Of a stretch of 64,000 nt of DNA, positions 8,993-17,332 are shown piece after piece; the first letter of the stretch is position 1, and each line of letters starts with the position of its first letter. The stretch covers positions 1,628,963 through 1,692,962 of the forward strand of contig NZ_KN050846.1 of assembly GCF_000746845.1 (NCBI RefSeq), given 5' to 3'. Position numbers and translations under genes: made by a program. The notes below the pieces were generated by a model. The model was not told the origin of the DNA. It did not search any database and saw only the letters and a program-made list of their open reading frames with translations. The stretch comes from Altibacter lentus (GTDB taxonomy: Bacteria > Bacteroidota > Bacteroidia > Flavobacteriales > Flavobacteriaceae).

Positions 8993-9376
8993 TTAGAAAT
9001 CGAACTTAACGTAGTTGGATTTGTATACATCGAAGATATAATCGCCTTCGATCAAGAGTATTAAAACAAGATAGCAGATCAAGAAAATGGCTGTCCATAC
9101 CACCGCGCGCCGTAATGATTTCTTCTCATCGCGCATGTGCATGAAGTCCCAGGTAATGTAGTAGGCCTTTACCAAAGTAAGGATGATGAATATCCAGTTG
9201 AGCAATTTCATCGCCAAGAAGCGATTATCGATAAGCACCTCGGGCTTAATGATACCTAAAGCAACTTCAATGATGGTAACAATTGACAGGAATGTGAATA
9301 CACCCCAGATTTTTGCTTCGTTAGACTTAAACTTTATAAGTCCTCTAAAAATTTCTAATTTATGTTCGTGTGCCAT
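8993..9376 (-). CDS. Cytochrome c oxidase subunit IV family protein
   Basis: A 127-residue protein with three predicted membrane helices (about 24-44, 53-73 and 90-110) and a short charged cytoplasmic start, the shape of the small bacterial oxidase subunit IV (CyoD/CtaF type) that stabilises the subunit I core. The stretch AYYITWDFMHMRDEKKSLRR between helices 2 and 3 is typical of the family. It follows a subunit III gene by 18 bases and precedes a terminator. Confidence 0.88.
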   Translation of the reverse strand: MAHEHKLEIFRGLIKFKSNEAKIWGVFTFLSIVTIIEVALGIIKPEVLIDNRFLAMKLLNWIFIILTLVKAYYITWDFMHMRDEKKSLRRAVVWTAIFLICYLVLILLIEGDYIFDVYKSNYVKFDF

Positions 9377-9394
9377 TTTTAACGAATTTGCTGC

Positions 9395-10375
9395 TTAAAC
9401 AAGGTAAAAGAATGTAAATACAAATACCCAAACCAAATCTACAAAGTGCCAATACAATCCTACTTTTTCAACCATTTCATAACTTCCCCGACGTTCGTAA
9501 GTACCAATCACTACATTGAAAAAGATGATGATATTAATAAGAACCCCGGACAATACGTGAAACCCGTGGAACCCTGTAATGAAGAAAAAGAAATCGGCAA
9601 AAAGAGGTGTCCCGTACTCATTATGTCTCAGGTTTGCTCCTTCAACCACTATTTTTCCATCGTTGACAATTTTTGCAATTGATTCTTCCCTGCTCAAAAC
9701 GGTTGGGAAACCATTTTCGTCCAGATACTGAGTACGGACCAACAGACTTTCATCCGCCAAAAATCCGGCCTTTACTTCTTCAAAGCTAAACGTTGTTTGA
9801 GTAGGTTCTGCCATGTACCAAACCCCATTGCTTTCTTCATGAACGTTACGAGCCGTAGGAATCTTCGTTGCAAAATCGGCGATTGCGACGCGCTCGCCTT
9901 CGGTGTTTAAGAATTGGAGGATCTTACCTCCTTTGGTCTCTACTGCCCCGTAATCTCCTTTGATGAATGTTGCCCATTCCCACGCCTGTGATCCTACGAA
10001 AATAGCACCGCCTATAATGGTAAGGAACAAATAGAGGATTACTTTATTTTGCTGCATTTTATGACCTGCATCCACCGCAAGTACCATGGTCACGGAAGAA
10101 AATATAAGTATAAAGGTCATAAAAGCCACATAGTACATAGGAGCATCTACCCCATGTAAGAACGGGAAGTGGGTAAACACTTCATCTGCGATAGGCCAAG
10201 AATCTATGAATTTGAAACGAGAAAAGCCGTAAGAGGCTAAGAATCCTGAAAACGTTAAGGCATCTGAAACGATGAAAAACCACATCATCATTTTTCCGTA
10301 GCTGGCGTTCAATGGTTGGTTACCACCACCCCATGTTTTTCCTTCGGTACCTGTTTTAGCAACAGTAGCTTCCAT
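9395..10375 (-). CDS. Cytochrome c oxidase subunit III, long form with soluble insertion
   Basis: A 326-residue heme-copper oxidase subunit III. Membrane helices with the family residues (WFFIVSDALTFSGFLASYG; FFFFITGFHGFHVLSGV; YWHFVDLVWVFVFTFFY) flank a hydrophilic segment at about residues 140-250 that ordinary subunit III lacks. The subunit supports proton uptake and the stability of subunit I in the inner membrane. It is the second of two adjacent subunit III genes and has its own -7 element upstream, so it may also be transcribed separately. Confidence 0.92.
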   Translation of the reverse strand: MEATVAKTGTEGKTWGGGNQPLNASYGKMMMWFFIVSDALTFSGFLASYGFSRFKFIDSWPIADEVFTHFPFLHGVDAPMYYVAFMTFILIFSSVTMVLAVDAGHKMQQNKVILYLFLTIIGGAIFVGSQAWEWATFIKGDYGAVETKGGKILQFLNTEGERVAIADFATKIPTARNVHEESNGVWYMAEPTQTTFSFEEVKAGFLADESLLVRTQYLDENGFPTVLSREESIAKIVNDGKIVVEGANLRHNEYGTPLFADFFFFITGFHGFHVLSGVLINIIIFFNVVIGTYERRGSYEMVEKVGLYWHFVDLVWVFVFTFFYLV

Positions 10376-10402
10376 ACTGAGAATTTGGTGTTAAATAAAG
10401 CA

Positions 10403-10410
10403 CAAAAATA
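10403..10410 (-). promoter_or_regulatory. Putative -7 element before long subunit III gene
   Basis: On the minus strand TATTTTTG matches TAnnTTTG exactly and would give a start near 10396, about 20 bases before the ATG at 10375. No good TTG lies at the usual distance (TTTCG is nearby). The 135-base gap between the two subunit III genes is consistent with an internal promoter. Confidence 0.45.
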
Positions 10411-10510
10411 GGTATTATTTTTATCTAACGAAACATCCACCTTTAATTTATCGAAATCCAACAGATTTAGGGCAAGTCACGCCTCTGTGATTCTTTTAAA
10501 ACAAGTAGAA

Positions 10511-11092
10511 TTATCGAACGAAATAAAAGAACAAAAACAGATAAATCCACAGAATATCAACGAAATGCCAAAAAGTGGCCGCAAGTTCTACCCCAAGGGT
10601 CTTTCCACCTGTATACTTTAGTTTATAATGATTATAAATTACAACCAGTAAAGCAATGAGGCCCATCGCGATATGAGCCAAGTGCATAAGCACCACCAAG
10701 TAAATAAATGAGGTGGTGATGGTACTTTCACTTCCGGTAAAATAATACCCGTTCTCAATGATCTGTGAAAATCCCAAAAACTGCAACCAAACAAACCCTA
10801 TTCCCAGAAGCAGCGTACTTACAAGCAAGAACATTCCCAAGGAATTCTTCTCTTTACCGACATTGACTTTCGCCAAATGCATGGTCACACTACTTAACAG
10901 GATAACGACCAAACTAATATAGAACGCATTTGGTATTTCAAAATCGGTCAACCAATCGGGTCGTTCCTTGCTTACCACATAGGCACTCGTCAAACCTGCA
11001 AAACTCATAGACAGACTTATGATCCCAAACCACAACATCATCTTCTTTGCTCTCCGTATCTTCTTATCCTCGGTTCCTTCGGTATAATCCAT
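10511..11092 (-). CDS. Cytochrome c oxidase subunit III, short form
   Basis: A 193-residue subunit III homologue with five predicted membrane helices. The last, FWHFVDILWIYLFLFFYFV, and the HLAHIAMGLIALLVVIY helix hold the conserved residues of the family. The length matches short bacterial subunit III (CyoC/CtaE type). Its ATG overlaps the ctaB stop codon (TAATG), so it is translationally coupled to haem O synthase. A longer paralogue follows; both may belong to one oxidase. Confidence 0.92.
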   Translation of the reverse strand: MDYTEGTEDKKIRRAKKMMLWFGIISLSMSFAGLTSAYVVSKERPDWLTDFEIPNAFYISLVVILLSSVTMHLAKVNVGKEKNSLGMFLLVSTLLLGIGFVWLQFLGFSQIIENGYYFTGSESTITTSFIYLVVLMHLAHIAMGLIALLVVIYNHYKLKYTGGKTLGVELAATFWHFVDILWIYLFLFFYFVR

Positions 11093-11985
11093 TATCTTAA
11101 AAATTTATCGAGTACGTAAATAATTTGCAGCAGTGTAATATAGCTTACGCTAATAAGCATGAGCTGGCGTGCCGCTTTTTCAGTCTTAAGTTTATATAGC
11201 CTTAACGCGTAATAAATGAACCCTACACCCAAGAGACCTATTAGTAGTGCCGAAACCGGTGTAATATAAAGATCGCCCGTAACCCCTGCAGCTGGTATAA
11301 GGGAGGCCAGTACTGTCCAAATACTGTACAATACTACTTGTATGGCGGTTCCTTTGTCTCTTCTTCCGTTAGGCAACATATAGAAGCCTCCTTTTTTGTA
11401 ATCTTCAAACAAGAACCACCCAATAGCCCAAAAGTGAGGGAATTGCCAAAAAAATTGTATCATGAACAGGGTGCCCGGCTCGATACCAAAATCGTTGGTA
11501 GCAGCCACCCATCCCAACATAAAAGGAATAGCTCCGGGAAATGCTCCCACAAATACTGAAAGTGGGGTCTTGGTTTTAAGCGGTGTATACAAACTCACAT
11601 ACATAAAGATGGAGATCGCACCAAACATGGCTGTTTGAGGGTTAATTATATACAGCACCACGATACCTGTAATGGTAAGGGCACTGGCCAATATGAAGGC
11701 ACTTGAAACGCGCATGCGCCCAGCCGGAATGGGTCGGTTTTTAGTACGATCCATCAAGGCATCCAAGTCCTTTTCAATTATTTGGTTGTAGGCATTGCTG
11801 GCGCCCACCATACAATACCCGCCAATAACAAGCAAGAACAATGTAAAGAAATCGATAGTCTCAGCCCCTAACAAATAGCCCGCCACTGAAGAAAAAACAA
11901 CACTAACCGATAAGCGCACCTTTGTGATCTCGGTAAAGTTACTTATAAGCGATTTCGATACAGACTGTGAATGGGTAATGGCCAC
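11092..11985 (-). CDS. ctaB: Protoheme IX farnesyltransferase (haem O synthase)
   Basis: A 297-residue UbiA-superfamily prenyltransferase with eight to nine membrane helices. The first Asp-rich motif NAYNQIIEKDLDALMDRTKN and the loop RPIPAGRMRVSSA identify CtaB/CyoE, which adds a farnesyl group to haem B to make haem O for the oxidase. The HFWAIGWFLFEDYKKGGFYM segment is also characteristic. It is the first gene of the ctaB-subunit III-subunit III-subunit IV unit and is divergent from the metallohydrolase gene. No ctaA (haem A synthase) is seen nearby. Confidence 0.96.
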   Translation of the reverse strand: MAITHSQSVSKSLISNFTEITKVRLSVSVVFSSVAGYLLGAETIDFFTLFLLVIGGYCMVGASNAYNQIIEKDLDALMDRTKNRPIPAGRMRVSSAFILASALTITGIVVLYIINPQTAMFGAISIFMYVSLYTPLKTKTPLSVFVGAFPGAIPFMLGWVAATNDFGIEPGTLFMIQFFWQFPHFWAIGWFLFEDYKKGGFYMLPNGRRDKGTAIQVVLYSIWTVLASLIPAAGVTGDLYITPVSALLIGLLGVGFIYYALRLYKLKTEKAARQLMLISVSYITLLQIIYVLDKFLR

Positions 11986-12036
11986 TTATTTGTTTTTAGC
12001 GAAACACCTAAATGAATACCTAGATATTTCAGGCTG

Positions 12037-12067
12037 CAAAGATACACTACCCAGCATTTTTCCGCAA
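12037..12067 (-). promoter_or_regulatory. Bacteroidota promoter of the ctaB operon
   Basis: On the minus strand TTG (12065-12067), 20 bases, then TATCTTTG (12037-12044), matching TAnnTTTG. The start would be near 12030, about 45 bases before the ctaB ATG. The TTG element lies inside the palindrome at 12064-12077. Confidence 0.65.
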
Positions 12068-12092
12068 TATATATTGCATATTGTTACCGCAA
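12064..12092. promoter_or_regulatory. Dyad-symmetric sites between ctaB and the metallohydrolase
   Basis: A perfect 14-base palindrome GCAATATATATTGC (12064-12077) is followed by ATATTG and, after TTACC, another GCAATAT; the decamer-like CCGCAATAT occurs twice. This arrangement between divergent genes, overlapping the ctaB -33 element, looks like a protein-binding operator. No regulator is known for it. Confidence 0.4.
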
Positions 12093-12139
12093 TATTTCTA
12101 GTTTTTTTACTAATTTGCCGTGAATTAAAAAATACCGTT

Positions 12140-13234
12140 ATGCGACATTCCATTTTATTCTTTTGCCTTATTTTTTCCATATCTCTTTCAGCCATTGCTC
12201 AAAAAAAATCGAGTGAACTCACCGATGATGAAAAAGAAAAAGCTGCTGCCATAAAGGCCGAGAATGATGGGTTAAAGCTTACAAAAGTTGCCGAAAGCAT
12301 TTATATGTTAGAAGGCAAGGGAGGCAATATTGGACTTTCTGTTGGCGATGACGGCGTTTTTATGATCGACGACCAATTTGCGGAGGCTTCCCCTATAATC
12401 CTTAACCGGATTAGATCTCTAAGTTCAAAACCCATACAGTTTTTGATCAATACACACCATCACGGTGATCATACCGGAGGTAATGCAAATTTTAAGCAGC
12501 AGGGTGCGGCTATCATTGCTCACGAAAATGCGCGAAAAAGACTTTTGGAAGTGGGAATGGAGCAGGCCCAAAAAAAATACAATGCTGCCTATGAAAAAGC
12601 ATTGACAAAAGCTGCTTCAGACGGAGGCGAAAATGAGCGCGCCAAAGAAATGGCCAAGAAATCGGTAGGTGAGGTTGGGGATTACCTAGAGATTGATCAA
12701 CAGATCCTACCCGTGGTAACGTTCGAAACAGACCTAACCTTTCACTACAACGGGGAAAAAATCATGGTCTTTCACGTACATGAAGCACATACAGATGGTG
12801 ATGCACTGGTCTATTTTACTGAAAGCAATGTGCTCCATACAGGCGATGTGTTCTTTAACGGAAAATATCCCTACATCGATGTTGCTCACGGAGGCGATGT
12901 GTATGGCGCTCTAAAAGCTTTGAATGAGATCACAATGCTTATCAATGAGGACACAAAGATCATCCCGGGACACGGCCCTGTAGCAACACTTAGCGACCTA
13001 AAGGAATCTATAGGAATGCTGAGATATCTTACCGAACAATACGCCTATCATTTCATGTCTAAGAAAAGTAAGGATCAAATTTCAAAATTAAACCTTACCA
13101 AAGAATATGATGCTAAAGGGTATGGCGATGGTTATATCAAGACAGCACAGTTTCATGAAATGCTATATGCCGAAACACAAGATAAATATGGGATTCCAAA
13201 GGAAAAGTTGGAAGCAGGGAACAACGATAACTAA
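12140..13234 (+). CDS. Exported metallo-beta-lactamase-fold hydrolase
   Basis: A 364-residue protein. The open frame extends upstream to 11924 over ctaB, but the ATG at 12140 gives a clean signal peptide (MRHSILFFCLIFSISLSAIAQ), so I start there. The zinc ligands are visible: HHHGDH in the first motif, the His of HEAHTDGD, the Asp of LHTGD and the His of IPGHGP. The fold covers about residues 40-260, followed by a roughly 80-residue helical tail. Its substrate is unknown; similar periplasmic enzymes include B3-like beta-lactamases and various hydrolases. It is convergent with the RemB-like gene, overlapping by 4 bases. Confidence 0.88.
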   Translation: MRHSILFFCLIFSISLSAIAQKKSSELTDDEKEKAAAIKAENDGLKLTKVAESIYMLEGKGGNIGLSVGDDGVFMIDDQFAEASPIILNRIRSLSSKPIQFLINTHHHGDHTGGNANFKQQGAAIIAHENARKRLLEVGMEQAQKKYNAAYEKALTKAASDGGENERAKEMAKKSVGEVGDYLEIDQQILPVVTFETDLTFHYNGEKIMVFHVHEAHTDGDALVYFTESNVLHTGDVFFNGKYPYIDVAHGGDVYGALKALNEITMLINEDTKIIPGHGPVATLSDLKESIGMLRYLTEQYAYHFMSKKSKDQISKLNLTKEYDAKGYGDGYIKTAQFHEMLYAETQDKYGIPKEKLEAGNNDN

Positions 13235-15336
13235 AAATCGTAGTACCAGTTGAAGAGATCGGTGCGAATTCCAAAGTTGATCCAGGTGGTTTGATTTTCA
13301 AAGACGGTCTCGGTATTAAATTCCGGTTTAAAATCCCTGAAGATCACACTCCCATACACCTTTAAATTGGTTGAAGGATTTATAAGATACCCTGCCTGTA
13401 CTTCAGCATGAAAAAAATCGGTGGTATTACCCTGTCCTAGTTCATTGCCAAGGTCCGAAGGCCTGTTATCTTCCGTCCCGTAGATATCGCCTCCATAGAA
13501 GAAAGGATCTTCTGTGGTATTCACCTCCAGGCCTCGTTTTGCCACAATTACCTTTAGATCGCCAAAAACCCTTCCATATTGATAGCGCGCAATACCAATG
13601 AATTCTGAAAAATTAGCCCCTAATGTATGCGCCATGGACTGATTGTTATGGCCGTAGTTCAATACAATCGAATTGTGTGAATAAGTGTAGGGTCGTACGC
13701 GGTTGTATTCTGCTTGTAAATAAAAATTCTCTAATCCGAACGCATCATAATACTTAGCACCTATTTGGTACCCGACCTTATTCTTATAGCTTCCCTCACC
13801 TCCAAAAATATCTCCGGATGAAAATTCATCGATTATTAGCTGCGAATAAGCATTCACACGATCTGTGAACTTGTATTTGGCGCTCAAGCCAATAAGCGCA
13901 TTCCCGCCTCGGGATCCAGTAGAAAATTCGATCGCTCGGTAAAAGATCACAGGGTTGACATAATTGAAATCGAAACCCCTGTCGTTGTCATTCTCCCAGA
14001 TCACCGATTCAAAAAGCCCTATGTTCAAGCGTTTGGTCACATTGTAGCTTAAATAGTGGTTTGCCATGTACTTTGTGCGGTAGGAACCATCTTGTGTTAC
14101 TTCGGAGCGGACATCACGCAACGACATCCAGGTGTTTGTATACTTAAGTTTCCAAAACGTTGTATTCAATTTGAAAAAAGGATACGGACTTGCATTATCA
14201 CTAAACAGCAGCGACCGGTAACCGTCTCCAATAAAGTTCTTTCCGTGTCCCAATTGAATATTAAAGTGTTTTGAAGGAGTAAAAGAAACATGGCCCGTCG
14301 CTATGGGATAATCGTAAGAATCACTTCGGAATGTTTTGGCAATTCCTCTTCCGGGAATGATTGCAGGGTTGCCTCCATCGGGTTTAATGGACTCTGCATA
14401 CCTGTTGAAATAATCGGCAAATCGTCCCTGACTCTCATAGACAACTGCAAAAAAATTGATCTGTTTTCCAATGCCTCCCTGGGTATAGACCAATCGGGTA
14501 TTGTTGTAGGTATCTATATCCGTATCCAGATCGCGTCCTACTTGAAGGTCTACACCGGGATCCAAGGTAAGCCAGTAACCGTCACCCTTTATAGTGACCA
14601 TGTGCTCATTCCACCACTTTCTCCCCAGCCAAGATGTTTTGTTCTTTAGTAATTTTTGTTGTGCGGACTCGAAATTATAATACGTATTAACCTCACTGTA
14701 AACGTATGGTTTTTGAGCGGTATGGTTGTTCTGCCCTACTCTATTCAAGGCGGGGTCGAAGAGACTGTATTGATGGTGAGACAAGGGAATGTTTATATTA
14801 CTGCTGAATTTTTCATTCGTATAAGGAAGGTTTACAATAGCATCGTATTCTCCTTTTAAGGATGTTATGGTTTCCGATTCGGAAGACTGATCTGGTTTTG
14901 CTGAAGGATTTTCGGCTTCCTTTTCAGAAGGCATCACCAAAGGTATTTTAATAGGCATGGTAAACTGCACATAGCTGGGTTTGCCGCTAAATGTAGCAGG
15001 GGAAATGGTGGGCAGAAGATCAAAAACCCTGCGTGCTTCTTCTTTCAATTCGTTATAAAAGGCTTCTACATAAAGCACCTTGAAGGCGCCTTCGGCGTTC
15101 ACTTCAAAAAAAACGATCACTTCTCCCGTGTAATCTTCTGAGGCAACTACTTGAGGGACTTTGAAATTACTATATACAAACTGCTGCAGCGTAGTGTTAA
15201 AACATGCCTCCAACTGGCTCACTGAGACTTCTGAACATTCCGGGAAAACGGGGTATTTTTCAAAACTGGAAGTATTATTTTGTGCAATACCAATAAGGGA
15301 CATCAACAAAACCTGAAGCAGGGCAAGTTTTTTCAT
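13231..15336 (-). CDS. remB: RemB-like gliding protein / Wzi-type outer-membrane beta-barrel
   Basis: A 701-residue exported protein. I use the ATG at 15336, which gives the signal peptide MKKLALLQVLLMSLIGIAQ; in-frame starts at 15348 and 15414 only add residues before it. Residues about 25-135 resemble a TonB C-terminal domain (VFPEC, then an LKEEARRVFDLLP segment and GKPSYVQFTMPIKIPL). From about residue 170 onwards the protein is a beta-barrel rich in aromatic strands with the HISFTPSKHFNIQLGHGKNFIGDGYRS type of segment known from Wzi and RemB. In Flavobacterium johnsoniae RemB contributes to gliding. It lies downstream of three tonB paralogues. The RemB assignment is from memory of the family, not a search. 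Confidence 0.65.
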   Translation of the reverse strand: MKKLALLQVLLMSLIGIAQNNTSSFEKYPVFPECSEVSVSQLEACFNTTLQQFVYSNFKVPQVVASEDYTGEVIVFFEVNAEGAFKVLYVEAFYNELKEEARRVFDLLPTISPATFSGKPSYVQFTMPIKIPLVMPSEKEAENPSAKPDQSSESETITSLKGEYDAIVNLPYTNEKFSSNINIPLSHHQYSLFDPALNRVGQNNHTAQKPYVYSEVNTYYNFESAQQKLLKNKTSWLGRKWWNEHMVTIKGDGYWLTLDPGVDLQVGRDLDTDIDTYNNTRLVYTQGGIGKQINFFAVVYESQGRFADYFNRYAESIKPDGGNPAIIPGRGIAKTFRSDSYDYPIATGHVSFTPSKHFNIQLGHGKNFIGDGYRSLLFSDNASPYPFFKLNTTFWKLKYTNTWMSLRDVRSEVTQDGSYRTKYMANHYLSYNVTKRLNIGLFESVIWENDNDRGFDFNYVNPVIFYRAIEFSTGSRGGNALIGLSAKYKFTDRVNAYSQLIIDEFSSGDIFGGEGSYKNKVGYQIGAKYYDAFGLENFYLQAEYNRVRPYTYSHNSIVLNYGHNNQSMAHTLGANFSEFIGIARYQYGRVFGDLKVIVAKRGLEVNTTEDPFFYGGDIYGTEDNRPSDLGNELGQGNTTDFFHAEVQAGYLINPSTNLKVYGSVIFRDFKPEFNTETVFENQTTWINFGIRTDLFNWYYDF

Positions 15337-15397
15337 GAATAACGACATTTGGAATAAAACGGAAAGATACGTTTTTTTACTTTGCGCTCCATGATTA

Positions 15398-15433
15398 AAC
15401 AGAAAACCGCCCACGGGAGTATCGTGAGCGGTT
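15398..15433 (-). terminator. Intrinsic terminator after the third tonB
   Basis: Minus-strand hairpin AACCGC-x-CACG paired around a 7-base loop with one mismatch, followed by TTTTCTGTTT. It lies about 25 bases beyond the stop of the TonB gene at 15457-16260 and before the RemB-like gene. Confidence 0.75.
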
Positions 15434-15456
15434 AAATATGAATAGTGTGTCTTTTT

Positions 15457-16260
15457 TTATTGAATTCTAAGTGTTATAGGCACGGTATAAAGAACCGATA
15501 CATTCTCATCCCCTTGCTTTCCGGGACGCATTTTTGGAAGTTGGTCAATTACACGCTTGGCTTCATTCTCCAGCTTGCTATCGGCGGCACGTGCGCGAAT
15601 ATCGGTTACATAACCTTGTTCATCGATCTTGAAAGTCACAGAAATACGTAAAGGATTTCTAGCATCGTACCCGGAAAACTTATCGACATCGAATTTTTTA
15701 CTAATAAATTGATTGATCTTAGACGACATACAATCTACTCGTTCTTTGTTATTAGACTGTGATTCACATCCGGGAAATACCGGTGCGAATTCCACGCCAA
15801 GAATACTTTTTGGATTGGTATCTTTAGGTGTGACGGCCACAGGAGGTGTGGCAACCACCACCGGGTCCTTAGGAGTTACGTCTGTAGGTTCGGCCGGGCT
15901 TTCAGAGATCGCAGGTGAACTATTGTCAATAGGTTTAATATTCACCAACGGAACCTTCTTGACCGGTTTAGTAATCTTTACTTCCTTCTTTGGAGGAACT
16001 ACCGGTGCGGGCGATTCATTCTGGATCACAATATCGTAGATAGGAGGTTCTTCTAAATAGAAATCATCTGCGATGGTTCTATCTACGGGGGTGAGCCCGA
16101 TGGTACTTTCCATAACCACAAAAACGGCAAGTAAACTTGCGATGATCCCTAACTGGAAGAACAATCTCGAGTTCCAATTAATATTAATACGTTTCTTATC
16201 CTCTCTTTTAGAAAGCATTTTTGGTTGGTTGCTTTTAAAAATGTTTACAAGTGATCTCAT
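15457..16260 (-). CDS. Energy transducer TonB, paralogue 3
   Basis: A 267-residue TonB-like protein: cytoplasmic basic start, one membrane helix (about 32-52, FFQLGIIASLLAVFVVMEST), a Pro/Lys/Thr/Val-rich periplasmic spacer (about 80-150) and the TonB C-terminal domain, with FAPVFPGCESQ, ISVTFKIDEQGYVTDIRARA and LPKMRPGKQ. TonB passes proton-motive energy to outer-membrane receptors. Its spacer lacks the long proline run of the two upstream paralogues and its membrane helix has diverged. A 10-bp inverted repeat lies directly before its ATG. Terminators flank it on both sides. Confidence 0.9.
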   Translation of the reverse strand: MRSLVNIFKSNQPKMLSKREDKKRININWNSRLFFQLGIIASLLAVFVVMESTIGLTPVDRTIADDFYLEEPPIYDIVIQNESPAPVVPPKKEVKITKPVKKVPLVNIKPIDNSSPAISESPAEPTDVTPKDPVVVATPPVAVTPKDTNPKSILGVEFAPVFPGCESQSNNKERVDCMSSKINQFISKKFDVDKFSGYDARNPLRISVTFKIDEQGYVTDIRARAADSKLENEAKRVIDQLPKMRPGKQGDENVSVLYTVPITLRIQ

Positions 16261-16307
16261 AACAGTTGTATTTAAGGATTAGTAGTACTTTATGTATTAC
16301 AACTGTT
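16261..16307 (-). promoter_or_regulatory. Inverted repeat abutting the start of tonB paralogue 3
   Basis: AACAGTTGTA (16261-16270) and TACAACTGTT (16298-16307) form a perfect 10-bp inverted repeat with a 27-base spacer. In the transcript the second arm ends directly before the ATG at 16260, so folding would cover the ribosome-binding region. It could equally be a DNA operator. Confidence 0.45.
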
Positions 16308-16313
16308 GTGCCA

Positions 16314-16350
16314 CAAAAAAAAGCCCCGGACATATTGCTCGGGGCTTTTA
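16314..16350 (-). terminator. Intrinsic terminator after tonB paralogue 2
   Basis: Hairpin AAGCCCCG, 11-base loop, CGGGGCTT with A-run and T-run flanks. It lies about 20 bases after the stop of the TonB gene at 16371-17087 and before the next TonB gene. Confidence 0.9.
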
Positions 16351-16370
16351 TTCTATATTCAAGAAAGAAC

Positions 16371-17087
16371 CTACTCTACTTGGAATCTAATAGGTAATGA
16401 ATAGAGCACTCCTACTGGTTTTCCGCGTTGTTTTCCGGGGATCATCTTAGGAAGTGAACTTACCACACGCACAGCCTCTTGCTCTAATTTAGGGTGTGGC
16501 GCCCGCGCTCTTACATCTACAATATTTCCATTCTTGTCGATCTTAAATTGCACGAAGATTCTCTGGATACCTTCCAGTCCAAGATCGCCTGCGAGATCGG
16601 CATTAAATTTCTTTCTAACAAATTTGTCAACTTGCTCAGACATACATGCTTTCTTTGCATTGTTACCGCTAGCACCTTCACATCCGGGATAAACCGGTAC
16701 GTTCTCGATCACTGCAAATGGAACGTCTGCAATCTCTTCTTCCACGGCTTCCTCAATCTCTTCGATCTCTACGATCTCTTCTTCTTGATTGGTTTCTGTG
16801 GATTTAATTATGGTCTCCTCTACCTCTTCCTCATCTTCAACTACCTCGATCACTTCGGGAGCTGGTGGCGGTGGCGGTGGCGGTGGTGGCGGTTCAATTT
16901 GCTGTGTAATGGGGATTTCTTCTTCCAGTTCATCACTAACCGCTAATGTATCGGTTTCTAAAGACCTGTCGTAGGTCTTGTATTCGATAGCCTGCCAGGC
17001 AAGAAAGAGCATCAAAATCATTCCCAATTGGAAAAATAACATGCTTCTTCTGCTTAAATCGGCTTTCGGGTTTTTCTTAGGTTCCAT
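16371..17087 (-). CDS. Energy transducer TonB, paralogue 2
   Basis: A 238-residue TonB protein: membrane helix at about 16-33 (MLFFQLGMILMLFLAW), an uninterrupted run of ten prolines (66-75), a strongly acidic Glu/Val spacer (about 79-120) and a C-terminal TonB domain containing VPVYPGCEG, IFVQFKIDKNGNIVDVRARA and LPKMIPGKQRGKPVGVLYSLP. It is very similar to paralogue 1 across its length, indicating a recent duplication. It couples inner-membrane proton-motive force to outer-membrane transport; ExbB/ExbD are not encoded here. The proline run is encoded by a GGT/GGC repeat that may be prone to slippage. Confidence 0.93.
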   Translation of the reverse strand: MEPKKNPKADLSRRSMLFFQLGMILMLFLAWQAIEYKTYDRSLETDTLAVSDELEEEIPITQQIEPPPPPPPPPPAPEVIEVVEDEEEVEETIIKSTETNQEEEIVEIEEIEEAVEEEIADVPFAVIENVPVYPGCEGASGNNAKKACMSEQVDKFVRKKFNADLAGDLGLEGIQRIFVQFKIDKNGNIVDVRARAPHPKLEQEAVRVVSSLPKMIPGKQRGKPVGVLYSLPIRFQVE

Positions 17088-17285
17088 AATAGAGTATTTA
17101 TGCAGTTGCTAAAATATATAAAAACAATTGTATTCTAAAGCGAAAATAAAAATTAACGTGCGAAAAAAAGTATTTCGGTGATTTGCTTCAGAAAAAAGTA
17201 CCGTATCATCGAAAGACACCTTCAGAAATAACACTAACACGTTGTCTTTAGCTATCTATTAAGTATCAATTATTATGCCATAGAA

Positions 17286-17310
17286 AAGGCCAGTACAGTG
17301 TACCGGCCTT
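17286..17310 (-). terminator. Intrinsic terminator after tonB paralogue 1
   Basis: Hairpin AAGGCC-x-GTAC around a 3-base loop and GTAC-x-GGCCTT, followed on the minus strand by TTTTCTAT. It lies 22 bases past the TonB stop at 17333. Confidence 0.8.
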
Positions 17311-17332
17311 ACTTTGAAGTAATTCTAAGTGT

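Noticed and set aside
11924-12139. N-terminal extension of the metallohydrolase frame
   Set aside because: It runs over the ctaB start and its promoter region and would hide the signal peptide; the start at 12140 is far better.
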